From assembly GCF_040939455.1 (NCBI RefSeq), contig NC_134107.1, positions 13,269,537-13,333,536 on the forward strand: DNA of 64,000 nucleotides. Direction: 5' to 3'. The DNA is from Microcebus murinus (lineage: Eukaryota; Chordata; Mammalia; Primates; Cheirogaleidae). The position numbers were made by a program, and so were the translations under genes. How positions within the stretch are numbered: the first letter of the stretch is position 1; each line of letters starts with the position of its first letter. Below, piece by piece: positions 36,749 to 58,426 of this stretch. A model generated the notes under the pieces. That model was not told the DNA's origin. It searched no databases and worked only from the letters and a program-made list of their open reading frames with translations.

Positions 36749-36769
36749 TCATTGTCTATTTTAAAAACA

Positions 36770-39068
<2,299 letters not shown>

Positions 39069-39432
39069 AAACCCACAGTGAGCTGTGAAGCACATAACCA
39101 TGCTGAGGCTCCATCCGTAGCAACACAATGATAACAACTGTGTCAGAGGGGAGGCCAGGAGGCAGAGGAAAGGGGGCGAGGGGAGGGCTGGTGCTGGGAC
39201 CCTGGGAAAGGACATGGAGAGGGAAGGGTGGGGAGCCTCAGGAAGAGGCCCAGAGTAGACAAGAGCCAGAGGGGAGGGGTTGCCAGGAGAAAGAAGGGAA
39301 ACCCTAGGTGGAGAGGCGAGGCCAGGCTGGGTATATCTTCTCAGAAACTGTGCTCCAGCACCCGAGTACCCTCACAGGCTTCAGGCACGGTTGAGGGCAA
39401 GGCGAACAAGGGTAAGCAAACAAGGTCTGGGC

Positions 39433-39562
39433 CCTTTTTTATTTTAATATTTTGTAGAGACAGGGGTCTTGCTATGTTACCCAGGCTGGTCTTGAACTCC
39501 TGGCTTCAAGCAAATCCTCTGGTTTTGGCCTCCCAAAGTGCTGGGATTAGGTGTGAGCTTCT
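39433..39562 (-). mobile_element. Alu monomer fragment
   Basis: TAGAGACAGGGGTCTTGCTATGTTACCCAGGCTGG..., a single arm. Confidence 0.85.
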
Positions 39563-39882
39563 GCTTATTTTAATAGGTCACTGGCTGTTTGACTAGCTGG
39601 GAATCAGGGAGGCCGGTTAGGGTGATTTGCTACTGCAACTTAGAATACTTACTAGGATGGTAGCAGTGGAGGTGGTAAGAAGTGTTTGAATCCTACATTG
39701 ATTTTGCAGGTAGATCCAGAGCTTTGGGATTAGTCTGGCCCTCCTAGCTTTCTTACAGTAAACAACACTGGTCACTGGCAGGGGCTTCCTTCCCATGGGC
39801 TGTGGCTTAGACTGGGCCTGGGCCTCTGAGGGTATCCTGGTATAGGGGACAGATCAAGAGAGACCCAAATTAAGGCCCAGGC

Positions 39883-40182
39883 TAGGTGCAGTGCCTCACA
39901 CCTATAATCTCAGCACTCTGGGAGGCTGATGCTAGAGGGAGGATAGCTTGAGGTCAGGAGTTCAAGACCAGCCTGAGCAATATAGTAAGACCTCATTTCT
40001 ACAAAAAAATTAAAAAATTAGCCAGGTGTGGTGGCACATACCTACAGTCCTAACTACTCAGGAGGCTGAGGTAGGAGGATGGCTTGAGTGCAGGAATTCA
40101 AGATTACAGGGAGTTACCACTGCAACATTGTAATATAGCCTGGGCAACAGAGTAAGATCCTGGCTCTTAGAAAAATAATAAT
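39883..40182 (+). mobile_element. Alu dimer, diverged
   Basis: Sense, AGGTGCAGTGCCTCACACC to GGGCAACAGAGTAAGATCC. Older type. Confidence 0.88.
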
Positions 40183-40287
40183 TAGACCATATTGCTCTGC
40201 TCAAAACCCCCTTCCAACAATTTGCATTCCACTCCCTCCAACCCTATATACAGTGAAGAATTCATCCCACCCTGAAGTCTGGTCTTT

Positions 40288-40614
40288 TTTTTTTTTTTGA
40301 GACAGAGTCTCACTTTGTTGCCCAGGCTAGAGTGAGTGCCATGGTGTCAGCCTAGCTCACAGCAACCTCAAACTCCTGGGCTCAAGGAATCCTGCTGCCT
40401 CAGCCTCCCAAGTAGCTGGGATTATAGGCATGTGCCACCATGACCGGCTAATTTTTTCTATATATATTAGTTGGCCAATTAATTTCTTTCTATTTATGGT
40501 AGAGAAGGGGTCTCGCTCTTGCTCAGGCTAGTTTCTAACTCCTGACCTCGAGCAATCCATCCACCTCAGCCTCCCAGAGTGCTAGGATTACAGGCGTGAG
40601 CCACCACGCCCGGC
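40288..40614 (-). mobile_element. Alu dimer
   Basis: Antisense lemur-type dimer, poly-T to CCCGGCC. Confidence 0.95.
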
Positions 40615-40619
40615 CGCAG

Positions 40620-41919
40620 AACTCTGGTCTTTACCTTCATATTTTCAGCTACTGGAAACTGACCTCTAGGCCCCTGGAATGACCTGCCTGACAGGGGTGT
40701 CAAACAATGTTGGAGAGTTTTGTTTGTTTTGTTTTTTAAGGTATTAGCCCAAAACTCTGGCAGGTGCTAGAGATTAAGATCAGCCACACCAGCACTATGT
40801 GATTAACCCTTAAGGAAGACTCTGCAGTAGCTTCCCACTTGGTTGTTACACATTCATCAGACAGGAGGCAGTCTGGTGCCTAGGACAGAAAGCTTCTTGT
40901 CTGGCCCCCTACCAGATTCCACCCTAAGATTCTCACCTACGGCTGGCTCTGTGTATCTTTTTGCTGTAATAACTGTAATCCTAGTGCTTTCCCAAGTTCT
41001 GTGAATCAGTCTAGCATGCTACTTACCCAAGGACGGTCGTGGGCAACTCTTGAACTAGCAGCTAGTGTCGGAAGTGAGGGCAGACTTGTGGGGACTGGGA
41101 CTGTGCCCTCTGTGCACTTTGCCAAACTCTTTGCACCCTGTGACCACCTCATTATGACCTGCCCACTCCTTGCCCACCAGACCAGACCTCATCTCACTTG
41201 TCTCCTCTGGCTCCCTCCTCACTCACACCAGCCAGGCTCCCACTCTTGGCACAGGAAAGCTCCTTCCCCGGATTCCTGCCAGGTAAACTCCCTCACTTAT
41301 TTTAGGCCTTTATTCACAGCTCACCTCCTTGATAAGGCCTCCTCCAGCCCCTACCTCAAACCCCACTACCCTCAAAACCCTGCCTGCTTTGCTTTTTCCT
41401 CTTCCAATACTATCACCACATCCACCACACTGTAAATGTTGTCTTATTTCTTCTTCTCCATCTCCCCACAAAGCAGGAATTCTGCTCTTTGTTCCCTGCA
41501 GTAATCCCAAGACCTTAAACAGTTTCTGGTACGAGCTGAGTGTTCCAAGAAATTCTCCGAGTGAACTCTAGTATTCTTCAGAAGTACCTCTCTTAAAAAC
41601 CAGACCATCCCATCTTTTTCTCCCTGAAAGGCTAAGTCTCCAAAAACAGAGAAACTGACCACACTTGGCTGGAGACCCTTGCTGAGGGGATAAGGTAAGA
41701 GTCAGCAAGACCTCCAGGAGAGCCACCTGGCCCTGCCTGAGTGAGGACATGCAGATATGTCCTAACCCTAACACCTCCTTGCTGGTGACTTTGAAAGACC
41801 CCTTCTCTGGGTCCTGGTCCCCAGGTGAATAACGAAGCTCTGGCCAAGATCACTCTGGAGCAGATCTGAGAGGGGAGGTGAGAAATTCCTGTGGTGACAG
41901 AGGAGCAGAAGAAAGACAT
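40620..41919. other. Intergenic tail region downstream of SLC3A2
   Basis: Unique and L2-like sequence. No gene, exon or RNA is recognised. Confidence 0.5.
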
Positions 41920-42075
41920 GACCTCACCAGGCAGGGGTGACTTTTATTTAAAGGCAGAAAACACCTTATTTGGGGTTCATCTGTATCTGCAACAGTTTAA
42001 AAAAATAGAAAGAAAAAAACCAGAACCCAAAGGGCCTGTGGCAAGGAGAAGAAGGGGAGGGGTAGTGGGTCCCGG
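41920..42075 (-). other. SLC3A2: SLC3A2 3'UTR with polyadenylation signal
   Basis: A short 3'UTR containing AATAAA (minus strand) at 41948-41943, about 130 nt after the stop codon. The cleavage site, near 41920, is estimated. Confidence 0.8.
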
Positions 42076-48200
<6,125 letters not shown>

Positions 48201-48692
48201 GGCGCCTGTGGAACCGATGGCAAAGCAGCCTGCGATCAGGTGGTAGCTCGACCCCCTTCCCGAGCCTACAGGTCCCAGCGATGCCGCGCCGCTTCCGCTA
48301 CAGCTTCTGCTCGGCGGCGGCGCGGCCGGGGGGAAGAGGTTGAGCCCCGCCCGGGCCTGGCCCGCCCCTTAAAGTGGAACGTCGGGAATGGCTGTGGCCG
48401 CGGCCGCGGTGGGCGGCGCAGGGCAGTAATGTCCGGAGCTCGCTTTCGACTGCGGCGAGGTCGAACCTTCCTCTCCCTAAGGTTCTTTCCGGCCTGACGC
48501 TGGGAGGGCTTAGCAGGAAGCCACCTTTAGGTGGACAAAGTCTGTCCACCCCGGATCCGGAGGCCCCTGTTCGCCCACTCAGTGTAGTGACCACCCCACA
48601 CCACCTTCCATTTGCCCTGGCCCACCGCCTGGTCTTCCCAACTTCGCACGGCCACTTGCACTCTCAGAGCAAACCAGACCCAACTTCTGCCT

Positions 48693-48710
48693 CCCCCCCC
48701 CCCCCCCCCC
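48693..48710 (+). repeat. 18-bp poly-C homopolymer
   Basis: An uninterrupted C run upstream of the SLC3A2 CpG promoter. Its exact length is prone to sequencing error. Confidence 0.9.
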
Positions 48711-48824
48711 GCACCAAACTTTGCCCTCTCAAGCCTCTGGGGCTTGGCGCCAGACCCCCTCTGCTCCCCTGCAGAGGTTACTCCCACTAGCCTTTCAAGA
48801 CTCATCTTGAGTTTATTTCAAGTA

Positions 48825-48975
48825 ATTCCTCATGCAGCAACTATTTATTGAGCACTCGCTACAATACTTTGCTTCATTAACTTTACCTAACTAACTCTAA
48901 TAGTCTTTTTCATGATGCTTTAAAATGAATCTGTTTGGACAGGAAAGTTGAGGTTGATTCTGACTCTAACCCCAC
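48825..48975 (-). mobile_element. MIR/L2-like fragment
   Basis: AACTATTTATTGAGCACTCGCTACAATAC, then TTTAAAATGAATCTG. Confidence 0.5.
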
Positions 48976-49839
48976 CCCCAGTCGCTAGCTCTAGGAAGTC
49001 CGGCAGCAATCAATCAGATATCCAGAAGAGACTGATGGGGCTGCAGTGAACATTCCAGAGCTGGGCCTCAGGAGCACCCACCCTTTCTAGAACAGACCAG
49101 AAGGTGCCATGACCAGACTCTTCCCCACCTTGCAGGGCCTCCCACAGATTATCCCCAATTCCCCCAGGGTGCCAAGGTTCCCCTACCTCCCTGTCACTTC
49201 ACTATGCTACGCCTTGGAGGCAGCTGGTATTGCAGAGGATTTGAAGACCTCCCGAATTCCCCCCAGAGAGAGCCCTGGATAGAGGGTTAGCAGAGCAGAG
49301 ACAAGGTTCACAGCAAGGACTACCAGACATCAACACTATGAGGTGCCAGCACTCTCAGGAACTGCTTGTTCCTGAGCAGTGCCAGTGCCGGCTGGGCTAT
49401 TTTCAGAGAGGAGCTGAAGGAAATCGGTTCTTTCTCCCTCTCCCACCTAGGCTGGGAGCCAGGATTGCTGTGTATTTGGAAGAAAGCAGAAGCCAAGATC
49501 TGAAGTAATAGCAGAAAGAAAAGGGTGAGAAAAGGCTCATCCTCTGCTAGTCTCCTTCTGTATCCCAAAGCATCCATCCCTGTCCACCCTGGGAAAGCTG
49601 GAACCAGCTCCTAGGGGGAGGCAGGCAAATGGCTATGGGTTGAGGTTCATACCACCGCTCAAAGCCGATAAGAGGTCCAAGGTGCCCTAGACATGCCAGA
49701 TAAGAAGGGCCAACCAGGGGTTCTTAATGGACTTTGTCCATACAATGAAAGCTCAAGGTTGAGAACTGTGGGATCAGAAGCTCTCCTTCTTGACATGGTC
49801 CAACATAATGCCCCCTAGCAACGTCTTACTCACAGCCCC

Positions 49840-50320
49840 CCATGGCTCCAGACAGCAGAAGCCAATTCCTTCTGCATGCATAAAGAGGCAAACAACCTAC
49901 CTCCCCAATCTTATCAGACACCACCTCTTCCACAGGCACTAGCCTCCAGCCATATCAGCCTTCAAACACCTGCTAGCCTCACAGCACACCAGGCTTTCTT
50001 GGGCCTCTGTATCTTGCACATGCCATTCCTCTGCTGTATGGCCCTTCCTGTTCTGCCACTCAACCTCATGAGCTCCTATTCATTCAAGACCTAGCTCAAG
50101 TGACAGCTTTTCTCAACCCCCTGGACAAAATTACTTTCCCTTCACCATTCAATTGCCTCTGCTATAACTCATGTCACATTTGTTTATTACATTTCCCTGT
50201 CTGGATGTCTGCTTGCCCTTGAAAACAAGTGGTAGAGGCCTTGTGCTATTTGTTGATGAACATGCCTGTTTAGAGACAGCAAATAATAGGCACTTCATAA
50301 TTGGTAAATGAGTGGATGAA
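49840..50320 (+). mobile_element. L2 LINE 3' region
   Basis: ATTCAAGACCTAGCTCAAGTGACAGC, CTGGATGTCTGCTTGCCC, and GGCACTTCATAATTGGTAAATGAGTGGATGAA. Confidence 0.75.
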
Positions 50321-50332
50321 CTATATCAATCA

Positions 50333-50772
<440 letters not shown>

Positions 50773-51235
50773 CTATATTATATCAAGATAAAGAGCTGTT
50801 TATGCAGGAAAACAAACAAAGACTTATTTTTGTTCAACCAAAATAAAGTAATAAATCTAAGGGGATGGAGGGTAGGAAAACAAAGGACTATAGAAAAAGA
50901 GGCTAGAGGTACCTAGAGAGCCTCAGATCCTATAATGTGTGTTAATAAATGTAAAACTTAATATTTAGCATAGGAATGTAAAATATATACTTTTTCAGGA
51001 AGAATTCAGACTTCAAGAGAAGGCTGGGACAAAGCAAAGCAAAAAAAAAAAAGCAGTTCAGCAGTCCAGAGGCCAATAACAACCATGTGAGGCCACCAGA
51101 CTTTAGTACTTTACTCACACTCTGGCAGGCAGATGGGGGTGGGGCTCTGAAATGCAGAGGACCAAGTATATAAAGCAAGTTCCTTCCTAATCCCCATTGC
51201 AAATATCCATATCACATGTTTCCCAACACATGAGG

Positions 51236-51260
51236 ATTACTTGATCTTAGCCAAAAGATA
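51236..51260 (-). pseudogene. U2 snRNA 5'-end fragment
   Basis: ACTTGATCTTAGCCAAAAG at 51239-51257 is an exact reverse complement of 19 nt near the 5' end of U2 snRNA, including part of its branch-point recognition neighbourhood. Similarity ends within a few bases on either side, so it is a short non-functional relic. Confidence 0.7.
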
Positions 51261-52021
51261 AGGAAGTTGTTTTCCCCTTAACATGTAAAAAGGATTTCTA
51301 AAGGCAGAGAAAGAAGATGGGAGGGAGAGAGACAGATGGGAGAACAGCTAGAAACTCTTCGGAAGACTCTCTCTGTCCAACAGCCTGTGCAACCCTGCCA
51401 AAGCCTATGGCTCTATTCCAAAGCCCCAGAAACAAAGTATCCAAGCTCTGCTACTAAATATCCATCAGCTAGAAGTCTTGAGGAATTTAGCCATTTAAAA
51501 AATGGATGATGGCTGAGGTTAAGGAATTGAACATTTGGAAGTCAAATTGCAGCTGAAATGAAAGCAGAGGAGGCTAACCCCAAGTAAAGGGGCTCACTTG
51601 GCTGCTGATATTTGAAGAACTGATGTTGGAATAATATTACTTTTATTATGAATCTTACCAGAGGGACACTGGCTGCAAAAGAAGAAAACTGCCAAGGTTG
51701 TCTTAGTAAAGGGTGAGGAATGCAAGGGGGAGGGGGTAGATAAAAGCCAGAAAGGGTGAAAGAAATACAACCAAAGCCATCCTGTGGAAGAGAAATAAAT
51801 GCACCATCTGAAAAGTACCCTATAGTTAGCACTGGTGCCAGACCCAACTTCTGCACATTTTCCTGTCACATTCATAGTCATATAAACCATGTACTGAAGC
51901 ACTTTTGATTTTCACAGGCATCCAAAATGATGAAGGTTACCAGAATCTTTTACATATACATATATACATATTTAAGACCCTGTCTCTAAATATATATATT
52001 TATTTTTTATAAAAAATATAT

Positions 52022-52175
<154 letters not shown>

Positions 52176-52404
52176 TAAACACACATAATAAGAAGGTGAG
52201 ATATTAGACTTCAATATATGCTTCTTGAACTTCTAGAAAGTCTCCCCTACTACCTGGCTGCAAATAACTCAGTAATTTGAATAACCCCACCCACATCTGT
52301 CTCTGTTCCCACCTAGTCTCCCTTTTAAATCATTTACAGCAAAATCTTCTTGGAATCTCCAAATAGAAAAGTAGATGATTGACTATTTTTAAAAAAATAT
52401 GTTT

Positions 52405-52736
<332 letters not shown>

Positions 52737-52909
52737 TGTTTTATGTTCAATAAGGTGAAAAGAGAGAAATAGAAATAGACATTTAGAGTATGGTATGGAG
52801 TAACAGAAACCTGAATTTGAAATATCACTCATTCTGCAACTTAAAAAGTAGTTAATTTCAATGTCAAGTCTTTGAAAAGGAGGTTGAACTACAGAAAAAC
52901 TAAAGACAA

Positions 52910-53242
52910 TTTTTTTTTTTTTTTTGAGGCAGAGTCTCGCTTTGTTGCCCAGGCTAGAGTGAGTGACATAGCGTCAGCCTAGCTCACAGCAACCTCAAAC
53001 TCCTGGGCTCAAGCAATCCTTCTGCCTTAGCCTCCAGCATAGCTGGGACTACAGGCATGTGCCACCATGCCCAGCTACTTTTTTCTATATATATTAGTTG
53101 GCCAATTAATTTCTTTCTATTTATAGTAGAGACGGGGTCTTGCTCTTACTCAGGGTGGTTTTGAACTCCTGACCTTCGGCAATCCTCCCGCCTCGGCCTC
53201 CCAGAGTGCTAGGATTACAGGCGTGAGCCACCGCGCCTGGCC
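52910..53242 (-). mobile_element. Alu dimer
   Basis: Antisense, poly-T to CCTGGCC. Flanks AAGACAA on both sides. Confidence 0.95.
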
Positions 53243-53730
53243 AAGACAAATTATTTTTTAAATAAAAGTGAAGAAGAGAAATTCTCTTTCCTATTTCAAA
53301 GTAGACATTGTAACACTAATGAGATGCTAGTTAGAATGTAACCAATCTCGGAAAAGAAACAAAAGTCTTCCCTGAACTAACACACAATGAATAGGATGGA
53401 AACTAAAGAATTAACTGTTGCATGATTACCAAAGCCCCATTTTCACAAACTTCTTTTAACTATTATAAAGCCTCCCAGTAATATCTGGTCCCAGAGGTAC
53501 TATAATACCAGGACATAACAGCAACTTCTCAGAAATCCTTGGTGGACAAGGAGAAACTGCACTGAAAACTGGAAATGCTATTTAAGAAAACGTTTTTTTT
53601 TTATTCATTACAGTGAACAGAGAAGGTGCAAAATACCTATGGAAATTTAGGCATTTAGAGAAACATTATGAAACAGCAGAAATATAGATTCTGGTTATCA
53701 CTCTTCTACTGAAAGAATAAGTAATTTCAG

Positions 53731-54065
<335 letters not shown>

Positions 54066-54300
54066 TAAGTAATTTCAAACATAAATTTGTACAAGTAAAG
54101 GTGTGTGTTGACTACAGAGAAAATTAAAAGTCAAAAGTTTAAGAACAATGAATCTGGAAAGAGAATTCCCTTTTCATATTAGAAAATAGCATTAGAATTG
54201 AGTTACCACATGGCAAGTTTTTTTATTCTAGGGAGAAAAAAAACTAGGACGGGGTCAATATTGAGGAGAGGGGAGGGGAGGAAAAAGAAAAATAATACCA

Positions 54301-54640
54301 GGCCAAGCTTGGTGGCTCACGCCTGTAATGCTAGCACTCTGGGAGGCTAAGGCAGGAGAATGGCTCAAGGTCAAGAGTTCGAAACCAGCCTGAGCTAAAG
54401 CGAGACCTCGTCTCTACTAAAAATAGAAAGAAATTAATTGGCCAACTAAATTTATAGAAAAAATTAGCCAGGCATGGTGGCGCGCATGCCTGTGGTCCCA
54501 GCTACTCGGAAGGCTGAGACAGGAGGATCGCTTGAGCCCAGGAGTTTGAGGTTGCTGTGAGCTAGGCTGACGCCATAGCACTCTAGCCTGAGCAATAGAG
54601 TGAGACTCTGTTTCAAAAACAATAATAAATAAATAAATAC
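54301..54640 (+). mobile_element. Alu dimer
   Basis: Sense GGCCAAGCTTGGTGGCTCACG, with tail AATAATAAATAAATA. Confidence 0.95.
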
Positions 54641-54885
54641 CAGTAATTTACAAAACACTTTTATAGGTAACTAACATCTGATTTTGAAAAGACATAAATG
54701 TTTTTCCCTACTTATAGAAAATAAAAATCTATACAGAAAATCAAAGTGAGTTTACACATTATTACAATAAAAGAATTAAATAAAATACTAGATACAAAAT
54801 TATACACAAAAACAATTTCTTTCTTATATATAAGTAGCAGACAATTAGATTTTTTAAAGTTGCCATTACACTATCTAGCAACATG

Positions 54886-55169
54886 AACTATAAGGTGCCT
54901 TACACCTGTAATCCTAGCACTCTGGGAGGCTGAGACGGAAGATTGTTTGAGCTTAGGAGTTCGAGACTAGCCTGAGCCAAGAGGGAGACCTCGTCTCTAC
55001 TAAAAGTAGAAAAACTTAGCTGGGGCGTGGTGATGTGTGCCTATAGTCCCAGCTACTTGGGAGGCTGAGGCAGGATGATTGCTTGAGCCCACAAGTTTGA
55101 GATTGCTGTGAGCTAGGTTGACACCACAGCACTCACCCAGACAACAGAGTGAGACTGTCTCAAAAAAAA
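54886..55169 (+). mobile_element. Alu dimer, 5' shortened
   Basis: Begins GGTGCCTTACACCTGTAATCC and ends GTGAGACTGTCTCAAAAAAAA. The left arm lacks the linker insertion seen in lemur-type copies. Confidence 0.9.
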
Positions 55170-55199
55170 CGAAATGGTACATTCAGGATGAAGCCAAAC

Positions 55200-55715
55200 C
55201 AAACCAGAAAACATGAGTAAATTGTATGAGCAGGCAACCCAGACCCCACTTTACCTGCCGTAGATGTAAGAGCACCCTTTCTTCCATGCAAAAAACCATC
55301 TACCGTTACATGGGGTGTCTTGTATAATCTGATTAAGGAGGATGTAAAAGACCAAGTTTGTGGATGCCAGCTGAAAACAGATGGCAGTCACATTCAGAAG
55401 TGGCTATAAAAGACAGTGAAGAGGGAAAATCTAGCAATGCACCTGATAATCTACTTTATGTGGATACAGAAATAGCCCAAGATGAAACAATATACAAATT
55501 CGAGGACAGTGGCAAATGGCCTGGCAATCTGATTAGAGGCACAGAAGGAAAAGGACTGGGAGATTAAAGGCAATGAAGTCCGAGGTACAGGTATGTTGAT
55601 GGACACATGGGAGCATGAGCAAAGTGTGGAGATTTTGGTATCATGTGTTAATGTCCACCAAAAAGCATGTACCATGAAAGAAGTACTGAATAACCAAGGA
55701 AATAAAATGACTTAG
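55200..55715 (+). pseudogene. Decayed endogenous retrovirus pol (RNase H region) relic
   Basis: About 230 nt (55480-55710) read in shifted frames as the tail of a retroviral pol RNase H domain. Spaced tryptophans and the ordered motifs of that region are recognisable, but stops and frameshifts break the frame several times. The stretch at 55200-55480 may be the upstream part. No LTRs, gag or env are seen. It is an old fragment with no coding capacity; class assignment (ERVL/ERVK-like) is uncertain. Confidence 0.45.
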
Positions 55716-55796
55716 CTGGTGGTGTTAGCCAACCTTCATCCGAAAGCATATGGTGAATCAAAGACTCAAATCCAGGCAGTCCGACTTGACTCTAGC

Positions 55797-55952
55797 CATT
55801 TTTTTTTTTAAGAGATGGGGTATCACTTTCTCACCCTGGCTGGAGTACAGTGGCATGATCATAGCTCACTGCAGCCTTGAACTCCAATTCTCATCCCACC
55901 TCAGCTTCCCAAGTAGCTGGGATTACAGGCATGAGCCACCATGCCCATCTCT
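55797..55952 (-). mobile_element. Alu monomer (FLAM-like)
   Basis: Poly-T, AAGAGATGGGGTATCACTTTC... to GCATGAGCCACC. One arm. Confidence 0.88.
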
Positions 55953-56076
55953 ACCTTTTTCCCCCCTGATTCAAGCAGCAGACACAGGAAAATAATTTTC
56001 TACCTTTAACAAATAATTGATAATGTATAGAGATATAATATACTTAAAATATTCATATTAATATATTAGAGTGGGC

Positions 56077-56384
56077 TGGGCATGGTGGCTCATACCTGTA
56101 ATCCTAGTACTCTGGGAGGCCAAGGCAAGAGGATCGCTTGAGGTTGGGAGTTGGAGACCAGCCTGAGAAACAGCAAGATCCCATCTCTAATAAAAATATA
56201 AAAAGTTAGCCAAGCAACTACAATAGAAAAAATTAGCTGGGCATGGTGGCGTGCTAGCTGCTTGGGAGGCTGAAGCAGGAGGATTGCTTGAACCCAGGAG
56301 TTTGAGGTTGCTGTGAGCTAGACTGATGCCATGGCACTCTAGCCCAGGTGACAGAGCAAGACTCTGTCTCAAGAAAAAAAAAAA
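56077..56384 (+). mobile_element. Alu dimer
   Basis: Sense GGCTGGGCATGGTGGCTCATA. TSD ATTAGAGTG on both sides. Confidence 0.93.
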
Positions 56385-56446
56385 AATTAGAGTGTTCTAT
56401 ATTTTTTTCCTTAACTGATGGAGCATAATCAAAAAAGTTTGGTGGC

Positions 56447-56570
56447 CAAGCACAGTGGCTCAAGACTGTAATCCCAGCTACTTGGGAGGCTGAGGCACAA
56501 CTGTTTCAAGCCAGGAACTGAAGACCAGCCTGGGCAATGTAGCAAGATCCCCATCTCTTAAAAAAAAAAA
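56447..56570 (+). mobile_element. Alu monomer
   Basis: Sense single arm. TSD AAAAGTTTGGTG on both sides. Confidence 0.88.
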
Positions 56571-56972
56571 AGTTTGGTGACAACTGCCCTATTCTGCCAT
56601 TATACGAACAGTTACTAGAGTAATCACTACTTAATGGAATAATAGATATGTTTGTTAGTCTAGTTCTGGACTGTTTCATATGGTTTCCACTACCTCTTAT
56701 AAGTCCATAACCAAATCTTTTACTAATTAATCCAGCTGCCATAATTTATAATGTTCATTTTTCTAAAGAAGACATAACTCCAACAAAGTTATGACTCACA
56801 AATCTCTATTGAGCAACTAAATATTCCCAGAGGAGTGCACTATTTCTGGAAGTCCTGCAACACCAGGTTGTTGTGAGGAATGGATGGAGCAAGCCCCTGT
56901 TCCTTTGCCCCACTACTAACTATGTACTCTTTTTTTTTTTTCTAATTATGTACTCTTAACATAGAGTACATA

Positions 56973-57284
56973 CTCTTTGTTTTGTTTTGTTTTTTGCCTG
57001 GGCTAGAGTGCCGTGGTATCAGCCTAGCTCACAGCAACCTCAAACTCCTGGGCTCAAGCAATCCTTCTGCCTCAGCCTCCTGAGTAGCTAGGACTATGGG
57101 TATGTGCCACCATTCCTGGCTAATTTTTTCTATATATTTTTAGTTGGCCAATTAATTTCTCTCTATTTTTAGTAGAGATGGGATCTTGCTCTTGCTCAGG
57201 CTAGTCTCTAACTCCTGAGCTCAAACGATCCACCTCATCCTCCCAGAGTGCTAGGATTACAGGCGTGAGCCACCACACCCGGCC
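56973..57284 (-). mobile_element. Alu dimer in a palindromic target
   Basis: Antisense dimer. Flanked by two near-identical 36-bp copies of TAATTATGTACTCTTAACAT... (56943 and 57287). Confidence 0.93.
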
Positions 57285-57319
57285 CCTAACTATGTACTCT
57301 TAATATAGAGTACATACTC

Positions 57320-57646
57320 TTTTTTTTTGAGACAGAGTCTCGCTTTGTTGCCCAGGCTAGAGTGAGTGCCATGGTGTCAGCCCAGCTCACAGCAACCTCA
57401 AACTCCTGGGCTCAAGCAATCCTCCTGCCTCAGCCTCCCGAGTAGCTGGGACTATAGGCATGCGCCACCATGACTGGCTCATTTTCTCTATATATATTAG
57501 TTGGCCAATTAATTTGTTTCTATTTATAGTAGAGACAGGGGTCTCGCTCTTGCTCAGTCTGGTTTTGAACTCCTGACCTGGAGCAATCCGCCCTCCTCGG
57601 CCTCCCAGAGTGCTAAGATTACAGGTGTGAGCCACTGCGCCCGGCC
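57320..57646 (-). mobile_element. Alu dimer in the same palindromic target
   Basis: Antisense dimer. TSD GAGTACATACTC at 57308-57319 and 57647-57658. Confidence 0.95.
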
Positions 57647-58144
57647 GAGTACATACTCCTAACATCGAGTATATAGCAGATGTTAAACTGGTAAGAATTT
57701 ATACTAAACTTGATTTTAGTCAAAAGGTAGAGAAGCGGTACTACCAGTATCAACTTACGCTCAGCACTTCCAGTCCCAAGTGTGAAACCTTCCTCACTCA
57801 GGTCCACACAGTGTTTGAACCTGTCCTTACAATCTTCAACATCCTCATCTCCTCAATGGCTAATCCTCTCTTTGGAGACCACCACAATATCACACTCCTC
57901 CACAACCCAGAAAACTCTATTTTCAAATTGGGCCTTTTCTCCACTGAGGTTACTGTCTTCTCCCAGTTTCCAGCCAAGCACTGGTTATTAGCATATCTCC
58001 ATCCTCCATTAATCCAGGCAGTGCCTCTTGCTGCCAGGAGGGGGCAGGGTTGCTCCTTGAACAAACTCTAGACCTAAGAGCAAGCTCATTTGGATAGGAT
58101 AATCCATAAATTGGGGCTAGAAAAAGATCACTCAAAAATTTATA

Positions 58145-58424
58145 GAGGCATCGGGAGTGGTGGCTCACGCCTATAATCCTAGCACTCTGGGAGGCCAAGG
58201 CAGAAGGATCACTTGAGCTCAGGAGTCTGAGACTGTCTGAGTGAGACCCCGTCTCTACCAAAAATAGAAAAAATTAGCCAGGTATGGTGTGGGGCACCTA
58301 TAGTCCCCTATAATCTACTTGGGAGGCTGAGGCAGAAGGATTGCTTGAGCCCAGGAGTTTGAGGTTGCAGTGATGACACCACTGTCATAGCTAGGGTGAT
58401 AGACCCTGTCTCAAAAAAAAAAAA
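58145..58424 (+). mobile_element. Alu dimer, diverged
   Basis: Sense, GTGGTGGCTCACGCCTATAATCC to a poly-A run that touches the next Alu. Confidence 0.9.
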
Positions 58425-58426
58425 AA

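Noticed and set aside
57387..57665. Frames repeated in many places with [19 protein letters not shown] peptides
   Set aside because: These are translations of Alu elements, not genes.
57950..58261. Minus-strand Alu frame resembling the Alu-derived peptide of human SLC3A2 long isoforms
   Set aside because: Any antisense Alu gives similar peptides; no convincing acceptor/donor pair in the right phase was found.
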